From an uncultured OM182 clade bacterium (lineage in GTDB: Bacteria; Pseudomonadota; Gammaproteobacteria; Pseudomonadales; Azotimanducaceae): 64,000 nucleotides of DNA. Positions 1 to 10,292 of this stretch are shown in pieces; positions within the stretch are counted from its first letter, which is position 1; each line of letters begins with the position of its first letter. The notes beneath the pieces were generated by a model. That model saw only the letters and a list, made by a program, of their open reading frames with translations, made no database searches and was not told the DNA's origin. The stretch spans positions 41,505 through 105,504 of the forward strand of contig CAJJAA010000013.1 in the NCBI GenBank assembly GCA_905182025.1, written 5' to 3'. A program made the translations under genes and the position numbers.

Positions 1-231
1 GTCTCGGCCATTACGTCGATCACAGCTCTCGATTTTCTTGGTTTTGGGCTGCCTGCACCAACGCCTAGTTTAGGTGAGTTACTGAAGCAAGGCACCGCAA
101 ACCTTAGAACAGCTGAATGGATCGTAACGTCAGCTTTTCTCACCTTGGTTCTATTGTTAACCCTCGTTACCTTTGTCGGGGAAGCGGTCAGGGAATCGTT
201 CGACCCTAAGAAACATACCGTCTACAAATAG
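1..231 (+). CDS. ABC peptide transporter permease, C-terminal part (OppC/YejE-like); truncated by window start
   Basis: Frame 1 is open from base 1 (VSAITSITALDFLGFGLPAPTPSLGELLKQG...FVGEAVRESFDPKKHTVYK*), typical C-terminus of an OppC/YejE permease; followed by a matching SBP and ATPases. Confidence 0.85.
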   Translation, partial: VSAITSITALDFLGFGLPAPTPSLGELLKQGTANLRTAEWIVTSAFLTLVLLLTLVTFVGEAVRESFDPKKHTVYK

Positions 232-242
232 GTATTCGTCCA

Positions 243-2240
243 ATGAACACTATGGAAACGAAAAACAATATTATGACAATATCGAAATCGAAACGCAGCG
301 TTAACCTATTCATGTTATTAGGTTTAATCGTAGCTTTTATTACTGGCTGTGGCGGCTCGAACGAAGCAGACAAAATAACGGCACCGGCGATTGATAACAC
401 ACAGGAAGTGAAAGATTATTACGCATCAAAACCGGAATTTTTCCAATTCAAAACACTCGCTGATGTACCCGTCAATCTTGAGTGGCAGAACGGTATGCAT
501 CTACCCGAAATTGGCTCAAACCAAGCGAAAAAAGGTGGCACACAGTACAGTTCATTGAACGACTTTCCAAGAACCCTAAGAATAGTTGGGCCTGACTCGA
601 ACGGCTCATTCCGTCCTTATATTCTTGACTATACGATGCCGGGACTGGCTGATCGTCACCCTGACAAGTTCGATTTCTACCCAGGTCTTGCAGACAGCTG
701 GGCGGTCGACAAAGAAAATAAAACGGTTTTTGTTAAGCTCGACCCTGACGCGCGCTGGTCCGACGGCGTGAAGATAACTGCAGACGACTACCTGTTTATG
801 TTCTTCTTCTATCAGTCTTCATACATCGTTGCGCCCTGGTACAACAACTATGCTTCGACACAGTTTACCAATGTGACCAAGTATGATGACTATACAATTT
901 CAGTATCTATCCCTGAAGCCAAACCTGACATGGACTATCGTGTTTTGTCCATCAGACCCATTCCCCATCATTTCTATAAAGAGTTGGGTGACGACTTCGT
1001 GGAACGCTATCAGTGGAGATTCCAACCCACAACGGGTCCTTATGTTATTAAGCAGAAAGATATAAACAAAGGCGTCTCTATCGCTTTGACGCACATAGAT
1101 GACTGGTGGGCAAAGGACAAGAAGTTCTGGAAGAACCGCTACAATATGGACAAAATTCATCTATCGGTGATCCGCGACACGCCTAAGGTTTTCGAATCCT
1201 TCAAACGCGGTGACCTCGATCAATTTGGGCTTAACCTTGCAGAATACTGGTACGACAAACTACCTGACACCGACAAGGATGTGGCAAATGGCTACATTCA
1301 TAAGTCAAAATTCTTCAATCAGGCACCCAGACCTACCTACGGCCTTTGGATAAATACTGCGCGAAACCATCTCAACAATGTTGATGTACGCATTGGCATT
1401 CACCACGCGAGTAATTGGGGAACGGTCATCGAGAAGTTTTTCCGAGGCGACTATGACCGCATGCAGACTTCATCGGATGGCTATGGTGAATTCTCGCACC
1501 CGACCTTGAAGAGTCGTCTTTTTAATATTGATAAGGCGCAGAAGAGTTTTGCCAAAGCCGGCTTCAAGAAGCGCGGACCGGATGGCATTTTGGTCAACGA
1601 AAACGGAGAGCGACTGTCGTTTACGCTCTCCACTGGCTACGAGAGTATGAAAGACGTGCTCACTATCTTAAAGGAAGAAGCTGCCAAGGCTGGATTGGAC
1701 TTCCGGATTGAAGTCCTCGACGGCACCGCTGGCTGGAAAAAAGTTCAAGAGAAACAGCATGACATTCACTTCTCGGCTTTCGCGGTTTCACTAGAAATGT
1801 ATCCGCGTTTTTGGGAAACCTACCATTCAGACAACGCCTATGACCAAGCATTCCTTGAGGATGGCACGGTCAATCCAGAACGTAGTCTGAAGACGCAAAC
1901 AAACAACCTTGAGACCCTCGCACTGCTCGACATGGACAAAATGATTGACGCCTATCGTGCTTCAGATGACAAAGATGAAATGAAACAGTTGGCGTATGAT
2001 ATGACGGAGTTACATCATGACTACGCGTCTTTTGTGCCGGCATTTTTTCAACCTTTTTATCGCATTGGTCACTGGCGCTGGGTTCGTTATCCTGATGGGT
2101 TTAATCAGAAGCATTCTCGCTCCGCAGGAGAGTTTTACGTACATTGGATTGACGAAGACATTAGAGAACAGACCCTTAAAGCAAGGAAGTCAGGCGAGCC
2201 ATTCGGCGCCGAAATCAATGTCTACGATCAGTTTCGTTAA
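243..2240 (+). CDS. Extracellular solute-binding protein family 5 (YejA-like), lipoprotein
   Basis: SBP_bac_5 features (LADSWAVDKENKTVFVKLDPDARWSDGVKITADDYLF), lipobox-like ITGCGG near the N-terminus; operonic context. Confidence 0.9.
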   Translation: MNTMETKNNIMTISKSKRSVNLFMLLGLIVAFITGCGGSNEADKITAPAIDNTQEVKDYYASKPEFFQFKTLADVPVNLEWQNGMHLPEIGSNQAKKGGTQYSSLNDFPRTLRIVGPDSNGSFRPYILDYTMPGLADRHPDKFDFYPGLADSWAVDKENKTVFVKLDPDARWSDGVKITADDYLFMFFFYQSSYIVAPWYNNYASTQFTNVTKYDDYTISVSIPEAKPDMDYRVLSIRPIPHHFYKELGDDFVERYQWRFQPTTGPYVIKQKDINKGVSIALTHIDDWWAKDKKFWKNRYNMDKIHLSVIRDTPKVFESFKRGDLDQFGLNLAEYWYDKLPDTDKDVANGYIHKSKFFNQAPRPTYGLWINTARNHLNNVDVRIGIHHASNWGTVIEKFFRGDYDRMQTSSDGYGEFSHPTLKSRLFNIDKAQKSFAKAGFKKRGPDGILVNENGERLSFTLSTGYESMKDVLTILKEEAAKAGLDFRIEVLDGTAGWKKVQEKQHDIHFSAFAVSLEMYPRFWETYHSDNAYDQAFLEDGTVNPERSLKTQTNNLETLALLDMDKMIDAYRASDDKDEMKQLAYDMTELHHDYASFVPAFFQPFYRIGHWRWVRYPDGFNQKHSRSAGEFYVHWIDEDIREQTLKARKSGEPFGAEINVYDQFR

Positions 2241-2261
2241 GGTGGCCTAGAGCATTTAGAT

Positions 2262-3239
2262 ATGAGTGAAACAATACTCGAACTTAATAATTTGGTCACT
2301 GAGTTTGATACTGACGAGGGGCGAGTGCGCGCCTTGGACAACATCAACTTTAGCGCAAGTGCTGGCGAAACCCTGGGTATCGTTGGCGAATCAGGTTGCG
2401 GCAAAAGTGTCACTGCTTTGTCAATCATGCGCCTGCTGCCACAACCCATGGGCCAGATAGTTTCTGGCAGCATTAACTTTCAGGGCAGAGATCTAACGCA
2501 ACTGCCTTTGACTGAAATGCAAAAGATCCGTGGCGCCCAGATTGGCATGGTTTTTCAGGAGCCCATGACGGCACTCAATCCGGTTCATACCATTGGAAAA
2601 CAGCTCACGGAAGTACTCTTGCTGCACAAAGATATTTCAGCTCAAGAGTCGATTAGGCAATCAGTCGATATATTGGACAGAGTGGGTATTCCTTCGCCTG
2701 ACATACGCATGACAGAGTACCCGCATCAACTCTCGGGCGGCATGCGACAGCGCGTTGTTATCGCCATGGCACTCGCCTGCAAACCGGCTCTATTGATTGC
2801 TGACGAACCGACGACCGCACTCGACGTCACCATCCAGGCGCAAATTCTTGAGCTAATCAAGGACCTGCAGGCTGAAATGGGCATGACCGTATTATTGATC
2901 ACCCACGATCTTGGCGTGATCGCAGAAACCTGTGACGATGTCGTTGTTATGTATGCAGGCAAAGTTGCCGAAAAAGGTACTGTATTTGATTTGTTTGATC
3001 GGCCTAAGCATCCGTACACACAGGGACTGCTTGCATCTATTCCAACCCTTGAGACAGTGCCCAAGTCAAAGCTAAGCATTATCGAAGGCATGGTGCCGGG
3101 TTTATTGGATTTGCCAGAGGGTTGTCGCTTCCAAAACCGATGTCCGCACCAAAAAGACGAATGCCTTGCCGCAGCACCTGAGATGCAGATCGCAGAGCCA
3201 GGCCATGAAGTCAGCTGTGTTAGATGGAAAGCGTTGTGA
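2262..3239 (+). CDS. Peptide ABC transporter ATP-binding protein (OppD-like / YejF N-terminal half)
   Basis: Walker A GESGCGKS, signature LSGGMRQR, Walker [14 protein letters not shown]-terminal oligo_HPY Cys cluster. Confidence 0.92.
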   Translation: MSETILELNNLVTEFDTDEGRVRALDNINFSASAGETLGIVGESGCGKSVTALSIMRLLPQPMGQIVSGSINFQGRDLTQLPLTEMQKIRGAQIGMVFQEPMTALNPVHTIGKQLTEVLLLHKDISAQESIRQSVDILDRVGIPSPDIRMTEYPHQLSGGMRQRVVIAMALACKPALLIADEPTTALDVTIQAQILELIKDLQAEMGMTVLLITHDLGVIAETCDDVVVMYAGKVAEKGTVFDLFDRPKHPYTQGLLASIPTLETVPKSKLSIIEGMVPGLLDLPEGCRFQNRCPHQKDECLAAAPEMQIAEPGHEVSCVRWKAL

Positions 3240-3330
3240 TGACAATGCACATCATCCTTTTGATCCTCAGCTACAAGCCACAATAGACGCAATGGATAGT
3301 GCGTTGGTGAGTATTATTAATGGACAGTAA

Positions 3331-4305
3331 ATGAACGAGCCAATTCTCGAAGTATCAGGCCTTAAGATGCACTTTCCTGTGAAGGACGGCATCATGTTGC
3401 GTACCAGCAAATTTAATAAGGCTGTCGACGATGTGTCATTTCATATCATGCCAGGTGAAACCCTTGGATTAGTCGGTGAGTCCGGCTGCGGAAAATCAAC
3501 CCTAGGAAGATGCATCGCCCGCCTCTATCAGCCCACTGCCGGCAGCATCAAATTTGAAGGTAACGAGATTACGGGCCTAGGTAGTCGAGCACTGATGCCT
3601 TATCGACAGCATATCCAAATGATTTTCCAAGACCCTATGGAATCATTGAATTCACGTCATACCATCGGTGATATTTTGGAAGAGCCGTTTATTATTCACA
3701 AAATCGGCGACAAGGTGTCACGCAAAAAACGCGTCAAAGAACTTTTAGAAATTGTTGGTCTACCCGCGCGTTCGGTCAGTCGTTACCCTTTTGAGTTCTC
3801 CGGTGGTCAACGTCAACGAATTTGTATTGCGCGATCAATCGCACTCAACCCAAAATTGATTATATGTGACGAACCTGTGTCCGCCCTTGATGTTTCAATT
3901 CAGAGCCAGATCTTAAATCTGATGAATGATCTGCAGCAGGAATTCAATTTATCGTATCTATTCATCGCTCATGATTTGGCGGTGGTTAAACACATCTCGG
4001 ATCGAATCGCGATTATGTATCTCGGCAGGATTGTAGAGAGCGGCGAAGGCCAAGAAATTTACAAGAACCCACTACATCCCTACACAAGATCGTTGATGTC
4101 GGCCATTCCAGTACCTGACCCTCATCGCAAAATTAAACGGCAGATTATTAGCGGCGACGTGCCTTCACCAATAAATCCTCCGTCCGGATGCACTTTTCAT
4201 CCAAGATGCCCGGAGGTGATCGATGAGTGCAAATATAAGGTTCCTAGCCTTGAAACGATTACACAGGGACACAAAGCATCCTGTCACTTGATCGCTAAGG
4301 CTTGA
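3331..4305 (+). CDS. Peptide ABC transporter ATP-binding protein (OppF-like / YejF C-terminal half)
   Basis: Walker [30 protein letters not shown], oligo_HPY C-terminus. Confidence 0.92.
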   Translation: MNEPILEVSGLKMHFPVKDGIMLRTSKFNKAVDDVSFHIMPGETLGLVGESGCGKSTLGRCIARLYQPTAGSIKFEGNEITGLGSRALMPYRQHIQMIFQDPMESLNSRHTIGDILEEPFIIHKIGDKVSRKKRVKELLEIVGLPARSVSRYPFEFSGGQRQRICIARSIALNPKLIICDEPVSALDVSIQSQILNLMNDLQQEFNLSYLFIAHDLAVVKHISDRIAIMYLGRIVESGEGQEIYKNPLHPYTRSLMSAIPVPDPHRKIKRQIISGDVPSPINPPSGCTFHPRCPEVIDECKYKVPSLETITQGHKASCHLIAKA

Positions 4306-4330
4306 CGGCGGAATCGAACTTGAATTGGAT

Positions 4331-5008
4331 TTACTGTGGATTAAAAGAGAAGAATGGGTTGAGGAATCGATGAAATGCGCCCGTAAGCTTCAGTGGCGCT
4401 TCAAGCACACTTAGGCAAATGCATTCCTGGTTTTGCGAGGCCTGCGGACGATGAACTTCACCAGGATGGTGAACGATAAAATCGCCTTCAGCATAAATAC
4501 CGTCTTCATCAGAGAAACTTCCTTTCAGAACAACGATAACTTCACGACCGTTGTGATCGTGTGATGGCGTACTGCCGCCCGCTTTAATTTTATGCAGCGC
4601 AAGTTCACAGCTGTTTTCACCGACAGGGATCGCAGCGGCGCGTAACGATGGAGAAAGGAACTTCCATTTTGGTTCGCTTGTCGGAATCAAATTTTGGATC
4701 ATCGCAGGTAGCGATTTCAACTCGACACCGCGCTGTATTTCATTCGATTTAACCGGCTGCTGTGTAACAGCAACATCGACCTCGGTATCAATTTTCGAGA
4801 AAACCTCATCTAAAGCAGATGTCTGTAAGGCTTCTGGCGCAACTCCGCTTAGTAACGAACCGCCGATTTCCGTTAAACGCAGGTTCTCGTCTCTGCAGGA
4901 ATCGCAAAAGTGCATGTGTGCTGAGATGGACACGCACATCGCTGGGCTCAATGAGCCGGAAGAATACTCGACCAATAGGTCACCATCTGGATGTAACTGG
5001 ACGCTCAT
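4331..5008 (-). CDS. ChrR-type cupin anti-sigma factor
   Basis: N-terminal zinc motif HMHFCDSC (Hx3CxxC) and C-terminal ChrR cupin (GGSTPSHDHNGREVIVVLKGSFSDEDGIYAEGDFIVHHPGEVHRP); abuts the ECF sigma gene. Confidence 0.85.
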   Translation of the reverse strand: MSVQLHPDGDLLVEYSSGSLSPAMCVSISAHMHFCDSCRDENLRLTEIGGSLLSGVAPEALQTSALDEVFSKIDTEVDVAVTQQPVKSNEIQRGVELKSLPAMIQNLIPTSEPKWKFLSPSLRAAAIPVGENSCELALHKIKAGGSTPSHDHNGREVIVVLKGSFSDEDGIYAEGDFIVHHPGEVHRPQASQNQECICLSVLEAPLKLTGAFHRFLNPFFSFNPQ

Positions 5009-5617
5009 CTATACTTCCTCGGCTGCGAGTCGGACATTCATTCGTTTTAAGGCCAATCGGATTCGCGATTTTACGGTCCCCAGTGGTAGCGAAAGTTCTT
5101 CAGCTACCTCCGTATGAGACTTGCCCTCGTAGTATATTTTTGAAACCACCTCATGTTGCTCCCGTGGAAGCGACTTAAGATGTTCTAATATTGTCTGCTT
5201 GTTTCTGACTTGTATCAAAGACACCAGCGATGGGTTCTCGACGGATTGGTCATAAAAGTCATCTGCATCGAGCTGCACTTGTTTACGTGACTCACGGCGG
5301 TACAAGTCGATGCGGCTGTTCCTGGCTATCGTAAATATCCAAGTGCTGGCCGTTGATTTGGCGCGCTGGAAGCTTGTCGCTCTGCGCCAAACTTTTATCA
5401 TCGTCTCCTGCGCCAGCTCTTCAGCTAATTCAGGGCCGATGTTAGACCCCTTCATAAGGAAGCCTTTGAGTAACGGAGCAAAATGTTCGAACAGCGTTGA
5501 GAAGGCTTGGCGATCTTTATCCGCGCCTACTTTCTCGAGCAACGCACTCCACTCGTCCGGACTGGGTTTCACCAGTGGTACCACCTTGTTAACGTGCTTA
5601 ATATTGCTTGTGATCAT
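5009..5617 (-). CDS. ECF RNA polymerase sigma factor (RpoE/ECF11-like)
   Basis: Sigma-70 region 2 (LAEELAQETMIKVWRRATSF...STWIFTIARNSRIDLYRR) and region 4 (YYEGKSHTEVAEELSLPLGTVKSRIRLALKRM); partnered with ChrR-type anti-sigma. Confidence 0.88.
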   Translation of the reverse strand: MITSNIKHVNKVVPLVKPSPDEWSALLEKVGADKDRQAFSTLFEHFAPLLKGFLMKGSNIGPELAEELAQETMIKVWRRATSFQRAKSTASTWIFTIARNSRIDLYRRESRKQVQLDADDFYDQSVENPSLVSLIQVRNKQTILEHLKSLPREQHEVVSKIYYEGKSHTEVAEELSLPLGTVKSRIRLALKRMNVRLAAEEV

Positions 5618-5649
5618 ACCGACTCTTCAATTCTAATAGCAAACACAGA

Positions 5650-5678
5650 GGTATACGGGGCATCTCGTATTTGGATCA
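5650..5678 (-). promoter_or_regulatory. Candidate ECF11-type autoregulatory promoter (TGATCC-N17-TATACC) upstream of the sigma gene
   Basis: Minus strand reads TGATCC AAATACGAGATGCCCCG TATACC just upstream of the sigma ORF; TGATCC is the known -35 of RpoE-ChrR regulons. Confidence 0.55.
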
Positions 5679-5705
5679 CCCCAGTCAACAACAAATTTAG
5701 GTCTT

Positions 5706-6674
5706 TTGTTCATGTCGACATCAGAATTAACGACGAATTTCGAAAACATTCGCACCAACATCGCGCGCCTGCAAGCAAACGTCGCAATGGTCATGCGTGG
5801 CAACCAAAAGCCAATTGAGTGGCTTCTGACGGCATTTTTCACCGGCGGACACGTACTTCTTGAAGATGTGCCCGGCACAGGCAAGACGACATTAGCAAAA
5901 TCACTCGCCGGCTCAATTGCCGCTGACTTCAAACGCGTTCAGTTCACACCGGATCTGTTACCTACCGATATTCTGGGTGTTTCCATTTTCAATCAAAACA
6001 CACAGGACTTTCGCTTTAGAAAGGGGCCTATTTTCACCCAAATATTGTTAGCTGATGAGATTAACCGTGCGTCACCAAGAACGCAATCTGCACTGCTTGA
6101 AGCGATGGGGGAGAATCAGGTTAGTGTTGAAGGTGATCGTTTTGCGCTAGATGACTTGTTCTTCGTGATTGCGACGCAAAACCCGATTGAATTCCATGGT
6201 ACTTATCCATTGCCAGAGGCACAGATGGATCGCTTCGCAATGCGCTTTAGCTTGGGCTATGTCAGCGAAGCAGAGGAGCTGGAAATTTTGTCCAGTCAGG
6301 CGGTGTCACACCCGATTGATGTATTACAACCCTGCCTCAGCCTCGATGAGGTAAGAGCCATCAAGACCGCGGCAATCAACATCCGAATCACCGATGAACT
6401 ACAACGTTATATCGTCCGGTTAGTTAGCGCGACCCGTCATCATCCTGATATTCAAATGGGAGCAAGCCCAAGAGCAACTATTGCGCTTATGAAGAGCGCT
6501 CAGGCGTTGGCGTTAATTAGGGGCATTGAGTTCGTTACACCGGATATTATTCAGGAACTCGCTTTACCCATCATAGCTCACCGATTGGCGCTCAATAGCG
6601 ACAGTACCTTCAGCGGCTCCTCTGCTATGAACCTGCTTCAAACCATCATTGAAAATACGGCTGTGCCCGTGTGA
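5706..6674 (+). CDS. MoxR-family AAA+ ATPase
   Basis: MRGNQKPIEWLLTAFFTGGHVLLEDVPGTGKTTLAKSLA, LLADEINRASPRTQSALLEAMGE; classic MoxR. Confidence 0.93.
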   Translation: MFMSTSELTTNFENIRTNIARLQANVAMVMRGNQKPIEWLLTAFFTGGHVLLEDVPGTGKTTLAKSLAGSIAADFKRVQFTPDLLPTDILGVSIFNQNTQDFRFRKGPIFTQILLADEINRASPRTQSALLEAMGENQVSVEGDRFALDDLFFVIATQNPIEFHGTYPLPEAQMDRFAMRFSLGYVSEAEELEILSSQAVSHPIDVLQPCLSLDEVRAIKTAAINIRITDELQRYIVRLVSATRHHPDIQMGASPRATIALMKSAQALALIRGIEFVTPDIIQELALPIIAHRLALNSDSTFSGSSAMNLLQTIIENTAVPV

Positions 6675-6711
6675 AAAACTCCGCTCACAATTCACAACAA
6701 GCCGCCCGGTA

Positions 6712-8043
6712 ATGTTTCGCGACAAGGTTTATCCCGCCTATGTTCGAGCGATGCGACCCAAATTACGACGCAAGCGACAGGGTACGGATCGAAGTCAGGC
6801 GCTTGTCCCACTTATCGTATTTTGCGCGGTATTGGGTTTAAACACCGACAAGTCGTTAGCTTATCAACTATTTGCCTTGCTGCTCTGCACGATCCTAATA
6901 TCCAGGTTCTCCCTCAGATTCAGCAAACCCAACGTATCTGTACATCGCAAGCTGCCAAATTATGCAACAGCCCGGCAACCGTTCGAATATCAGATTGTTG
7001 TCGACAATACCGGCAATCGTACCGAAGCCGACCTTAGGCTAGTCGATATCCCCTTGGTTCAGCCGCCAACTCGGCAACAGTTTCGAACAGAGTCTGAACC
7101 TGAAGAGGCATCACGCAACGCCTACGACCAATTTATTGGTTTCCATCGGTTTATGTACTTACAACGTCGTAACACTGGCATAACCATCACAGCGGCTCAT
7201 GTGCCCGACGTCGCGAGAAAATCCCATGTAGCAGTTCGAATGCAGGCCACAGCCTCGCGTCGAGGATTGATACAACTATCATCCACGCATGTACTGCATC
7301 CAGACCCACTGAATCTTTACGAAGGCATCACCCGGTTTGAGAATCCTGAGACAATAGTGATCTTACCGAAGCGCTATAGAATCAACGCCGACGTGTTTTT
7401 GTCGGGTGGTAGACATTTTCAACCCGGTGGCATTAGCGCCTCATGGTCAATTGGCGAATCAGATGAGTTCGTCTCTCTGCGGGACTATCGCGATGGAGAT
7501 AGCATGAGAAAAATTCATTGGCCGAGCAGCGCGAAACAGAACAAACCTGTGGTTCGAGAGTTCCAGGACGAATACTTCGTCCGCCAAGCGTTAGTACTGG
7601 ACAACACATGCGTTATCTCAGAACAACTTGAAGAAGCTATTTCTGTCGCCGCGAGCTTCCTGCTCGCTTTAAACAATAGCGACTCAATGTTGGATTTAAT
7701 CTATCTATCGGATCAGGCTGAAATTTTGACGTCAGGCCGGGGCACCAGCGCAATCAATGAACAACTGGAAGCATTGGCAACCTTAAAACGATCGGATGAA
7801 AGCGTTAACAAGCTGTTAAGTGCCAGTTTAAAACATATCAAGAAGCTCAGCGGTTGTATCCTCATCTTGTCGGGATGGTCAGCCGCACAGCAAGCGTTTG
7901 CTGAGACGTTGGACCGCAGTGGCGTGCCGCTAAGAGTATTTGTCATCACCGATAATCAATCGCTAAAAGATATCCCGGCGCACTATGTGCCGCTGCCCGT
8001 CAACGCGATTCAGGAGGCACTTTCGGCGCTATCGTTCCCTTAG
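6712..8043 (+). CDS. DUF58 domain-containing protein
   Basis: ISASWSIGESDEFVSLRDYRDGDSMRKIHWPSSAKQNKPVVREFQDEY is the DUF58 core; two N-terminal TM segments; between MoxR and transglutaminase. ORF opens at 6649, ATG at 6712 preferred. Confidence 0.88.
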   Translation: MFRDKVYPAYVRAMRPKLRRKRQGTDRSQALVPLIVFCAVLGLNTDKSLAYQLFALLLCTILISRFSLRFSKPNVSVHRKLPNYATARQPFEYQIVVDNTGNRTEADLRLVDIPLVQPPTRQQFRTESEPEEASRNAYDQFIGFHRFMYLQRRNTGITITAAHVPDVARKSHVAVRMQATASRRGLIQLSSTHVLHPDPLNLYEGITRFENPETIVILPKRYRINADVFLSGGRHFQPGGISASWSIGESDEFVSLRDYRDGDSMRKIHWPSSAKQNKPVVREFQDEYFVRQALVLDNTCVISEQLEEAISVAASFLLALNNSDSMLDLIYLSDQAEILTSGRGTSAINEQLEALATLKRSDESVNKLLSASLKHIKKLSGCILILSGWSAAQQAFAETLDRSGVPLRVFVITDNQSLKDIPAHYVPLPVNAIQEALSALSFP

Positions 8044-8054
8044 AAGGCTTTTAA

Positions 8055-10079
8055 ATGAGTACTGAGGTCGCGCCAACAGACAAACCGATGAAATTGAGAT
8101 ACGTACAATTTGCGACGATGCTGTTTTGGGGCTTACAAACTGATTTGTTGCTTTGGGCAATCCCCATGGCAATTGTTTGGGAAGCGCGGTTCTTCATCAA
8201 TCGGAGGTGGAGCCTGCAGCAGCGAGATTTTTATCAAATCGCCGACTTAACAACCGTATTTCTTGTTGGTCTATGTATCTTTTTATATGCAAATAGAACC
8301 GAATATCATTTCATCACAGCATTGGTTCAGTGGTTACCGATACTTTTTTATCCGCTGATACTGATACTCGGTTACAGCACAACCGACCGGATGAGTCTCG
8401 ACGTTCTGTTTTATTCGCTGCGCAGACAAAAACAGCCGGTGACCCAAACCTGGGATATGGATTATTTTCTGTTCGGTTTATGTATCGTCGCAGCCGGCAC
8501 AAACATGGATGGTGCTGCGTTCTATTTTCCCATTGCCGCAGGCCTTGTGGCATTGGCGTTGCTCCCGCTTCGATCCTCTCGCTACAAGATCAATGTCTGG
8601 GTACTTGCCGTCGGCTTGATGTTTCTCGCCGGTTTTATGACCCAAACAGCTATCCGGGGCACGCACCTTGAACTTAAAAAACGCGTTCAAATATGGATAG
8701 CAAACTGGGTTCAACAAAGAAGTAATCCACTAAAAACGCAAACGTCGATGGGTGCGGTCGGTAAATTAAAAATTTCTGATGAAATCTTGTTTCGCATTAA
8801 TGTCCCTGATGGTGGCATCGCGCCACGGTTTTTACAGGAAGCCAGTTACGACCTGCCGTCTGGTAATAGCTGGGCCGTGATGAACTTAAAGTTTAATACC
8901 GTAGATCACGAGGATGACTTCAGGTGGCGGTTAATCGACGATAACCAACGTCACCCGCTGGATATCTATTTGGAATTTCGGCGACCGCAGGCCCTAATAC
9001 CAATTCCGGCAGGCACACGTGTGATAAACGATCTGCCTGCGATCGACATCCAACGCAATAACTATGGCGCGGTGAAAGGCTCAGGCATGGTGCCGAGCCC
9101 TCGCTATCAGGTGGAATTTGGCTTCGACAATCAAATCAATGGACCACCTGATAAATCTGACACTTACGTACCCAAAGCCAAACAAGCGCTGCTATCTAAT
9201 TTGATAGCGACAAACAATCTAAACGCCGAGGCTCCATTGAAAAGCCTGCACCAATTTTTCAGCGACTTTAGGTATAGCCTGTATCAGGATTTAACCGAAC
9301 AAAACGACCCAATTGAACACTTCCTGCTTTCCAGTCAAAAAGGCCATTGCGAGTACTTCGCCAGTGCGACGGTACTACTGCTGAGGCAGATGGGCATACC
9401 CGCACGTTATGTCATCGGTTACGCAGTCCAGGAGTATGACCCGCTCGTTGGCATGTACATTGTACGCCAACGACATGCCCATTCATGGGCGATCGCATTT
9501 ATTGATAACCGCTGGCAGGTCGTCGATACCACGCCGGCCATTTGGGCAGATACGGAATCAAGCCAATCATCCCTAATTCAACCGGCGTTGGATTTGTTAG
9601 CTAATCTAAACTTCATGTATTCCGTCTGGTGGAATGATCAGACGCTTACTGATTACGAAAACTACCTAATTCTGATAGGACTCATTCTTGGGCTCATTTT
9701 GGCTTATCGTATATTCACCAGTGAGCAGATTGATATAAAACCACCGCCTGCAGGCCAAACTGTTAACGACCCAGCGCTTTCAGGCAATGAATCACCTCTT
9801 TATCAACTCATTGATCGTTTAACGCAGGCGGGATTCAATCGAACCAAGGGTGAACTACTGAACGATTGGCTGAAGCGAATTGGCTACGAGCGATATATAC
9901 CTATGTTAGCGACTCACCAGAGGTGGCGATTCGACCCTCTGGGTGTTTCAAACGAAGCGAAAGCGTTATTAGTCTCTCAGGTTGACGAGTCAATTGAACG
10001 ACTCAACGTTGAGTTGGATGAAAAGACTGAAGCGGCACCCAAACTCAAGTTAGATAACGATCAGCACAAGCTAAGCTAG
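8055..10079 (+). CDS. Membrane transglutaminase-like protein (TgpA/DUF3488 family)
   Basis: Multiple N-terminal TMs, transglutaminase core KGHCEYFASATVLLLRQMGIPARYVIGY...RQRHAHSWAIAFIDNRWQVVDTTP (Cys-His-Asp); MoxR-DUF58-TGase order. Confidence 0.88.
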   Translation: MSTEVAPTDKPMKLRYVQFATMLFWGLQTDLLLWAIPMAIVWEARFFINRRWSLQQRDFYQIADLTTVFLVGLCIFLYANRTEYHFITALVQWLPILFYPLILILGYSTTDRMSLDVLFYSLRRQKQPVTQTWDMDYFLFGLCIVAAGTNMDGAAFYFPIAAGLVALALLPLRSSRYKINVWVLAVGLMFLAGFMTQTAIRGTHLELKKRVQIWIANWVQQRSNPLKTQTSMGAVGKLKISDEILFRINVPDGGIAPRFLQEASYDLPSGNSWAVMNLKFNTVDHEDDFRWRLIDDNQRHPLDIYLEFRRPQALIPIPAGTRVINDLPAIDIQRNNYGAVKGSGMVPSPRYQVEFGFDNQINGPPDKSDTYVPKAKQALLSNLIATNNLNAEAPLKSLHQFFSDFRYSLYQDLTEQNDPIEHFLLSSQKGHCEYFASATVLLLRQMGIPARYVIGYAVQEYDPLVGMYIVRQRHAHSWAIAFIDNRWQVVDTTPAIWADTESSQSSLIQPALDLLANLNFMYSVWWNDQTLTDYENYLILIGLILGLILAYRIFTSEQIDIKPPPAGQTVNDPALSGNESPLYQLIDRLTQAGFNRTKGELLNDWLKRIGYERYIPMLATHQRWRFDPLGVSNEAKALLVSQVDESIERLNVELDEKTEAAPKLKLDNDQHKLS

Positions 10080-10292
10080 GCACAGGGCGCACCAAATTAC
10101 GCGTCATTGATTCTTTAGGCATCTCGCACTAAAACTGCGCCAGCATCGGCCTCAAAGACATCGACCCCTTTAAAATCGGCTAGATCGAGCTTCCTCGCGC
10201 TAATACACGAGGCGCTGATGGTAAGTTGATCCTGTGTTCCTGCGCTAGTTCTTATGCTAATTCAGGGACTCGATCGCGTATTTCGTTTTTGC

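Noticed and set aside
2726-3292. 188-aa minus-strand ORF antisense to the oppD-like gene
   Set aside because: Shadow ORF of a clearly coding plus-strand ATPase; Cys/Ser/Arg-rich artefact composition
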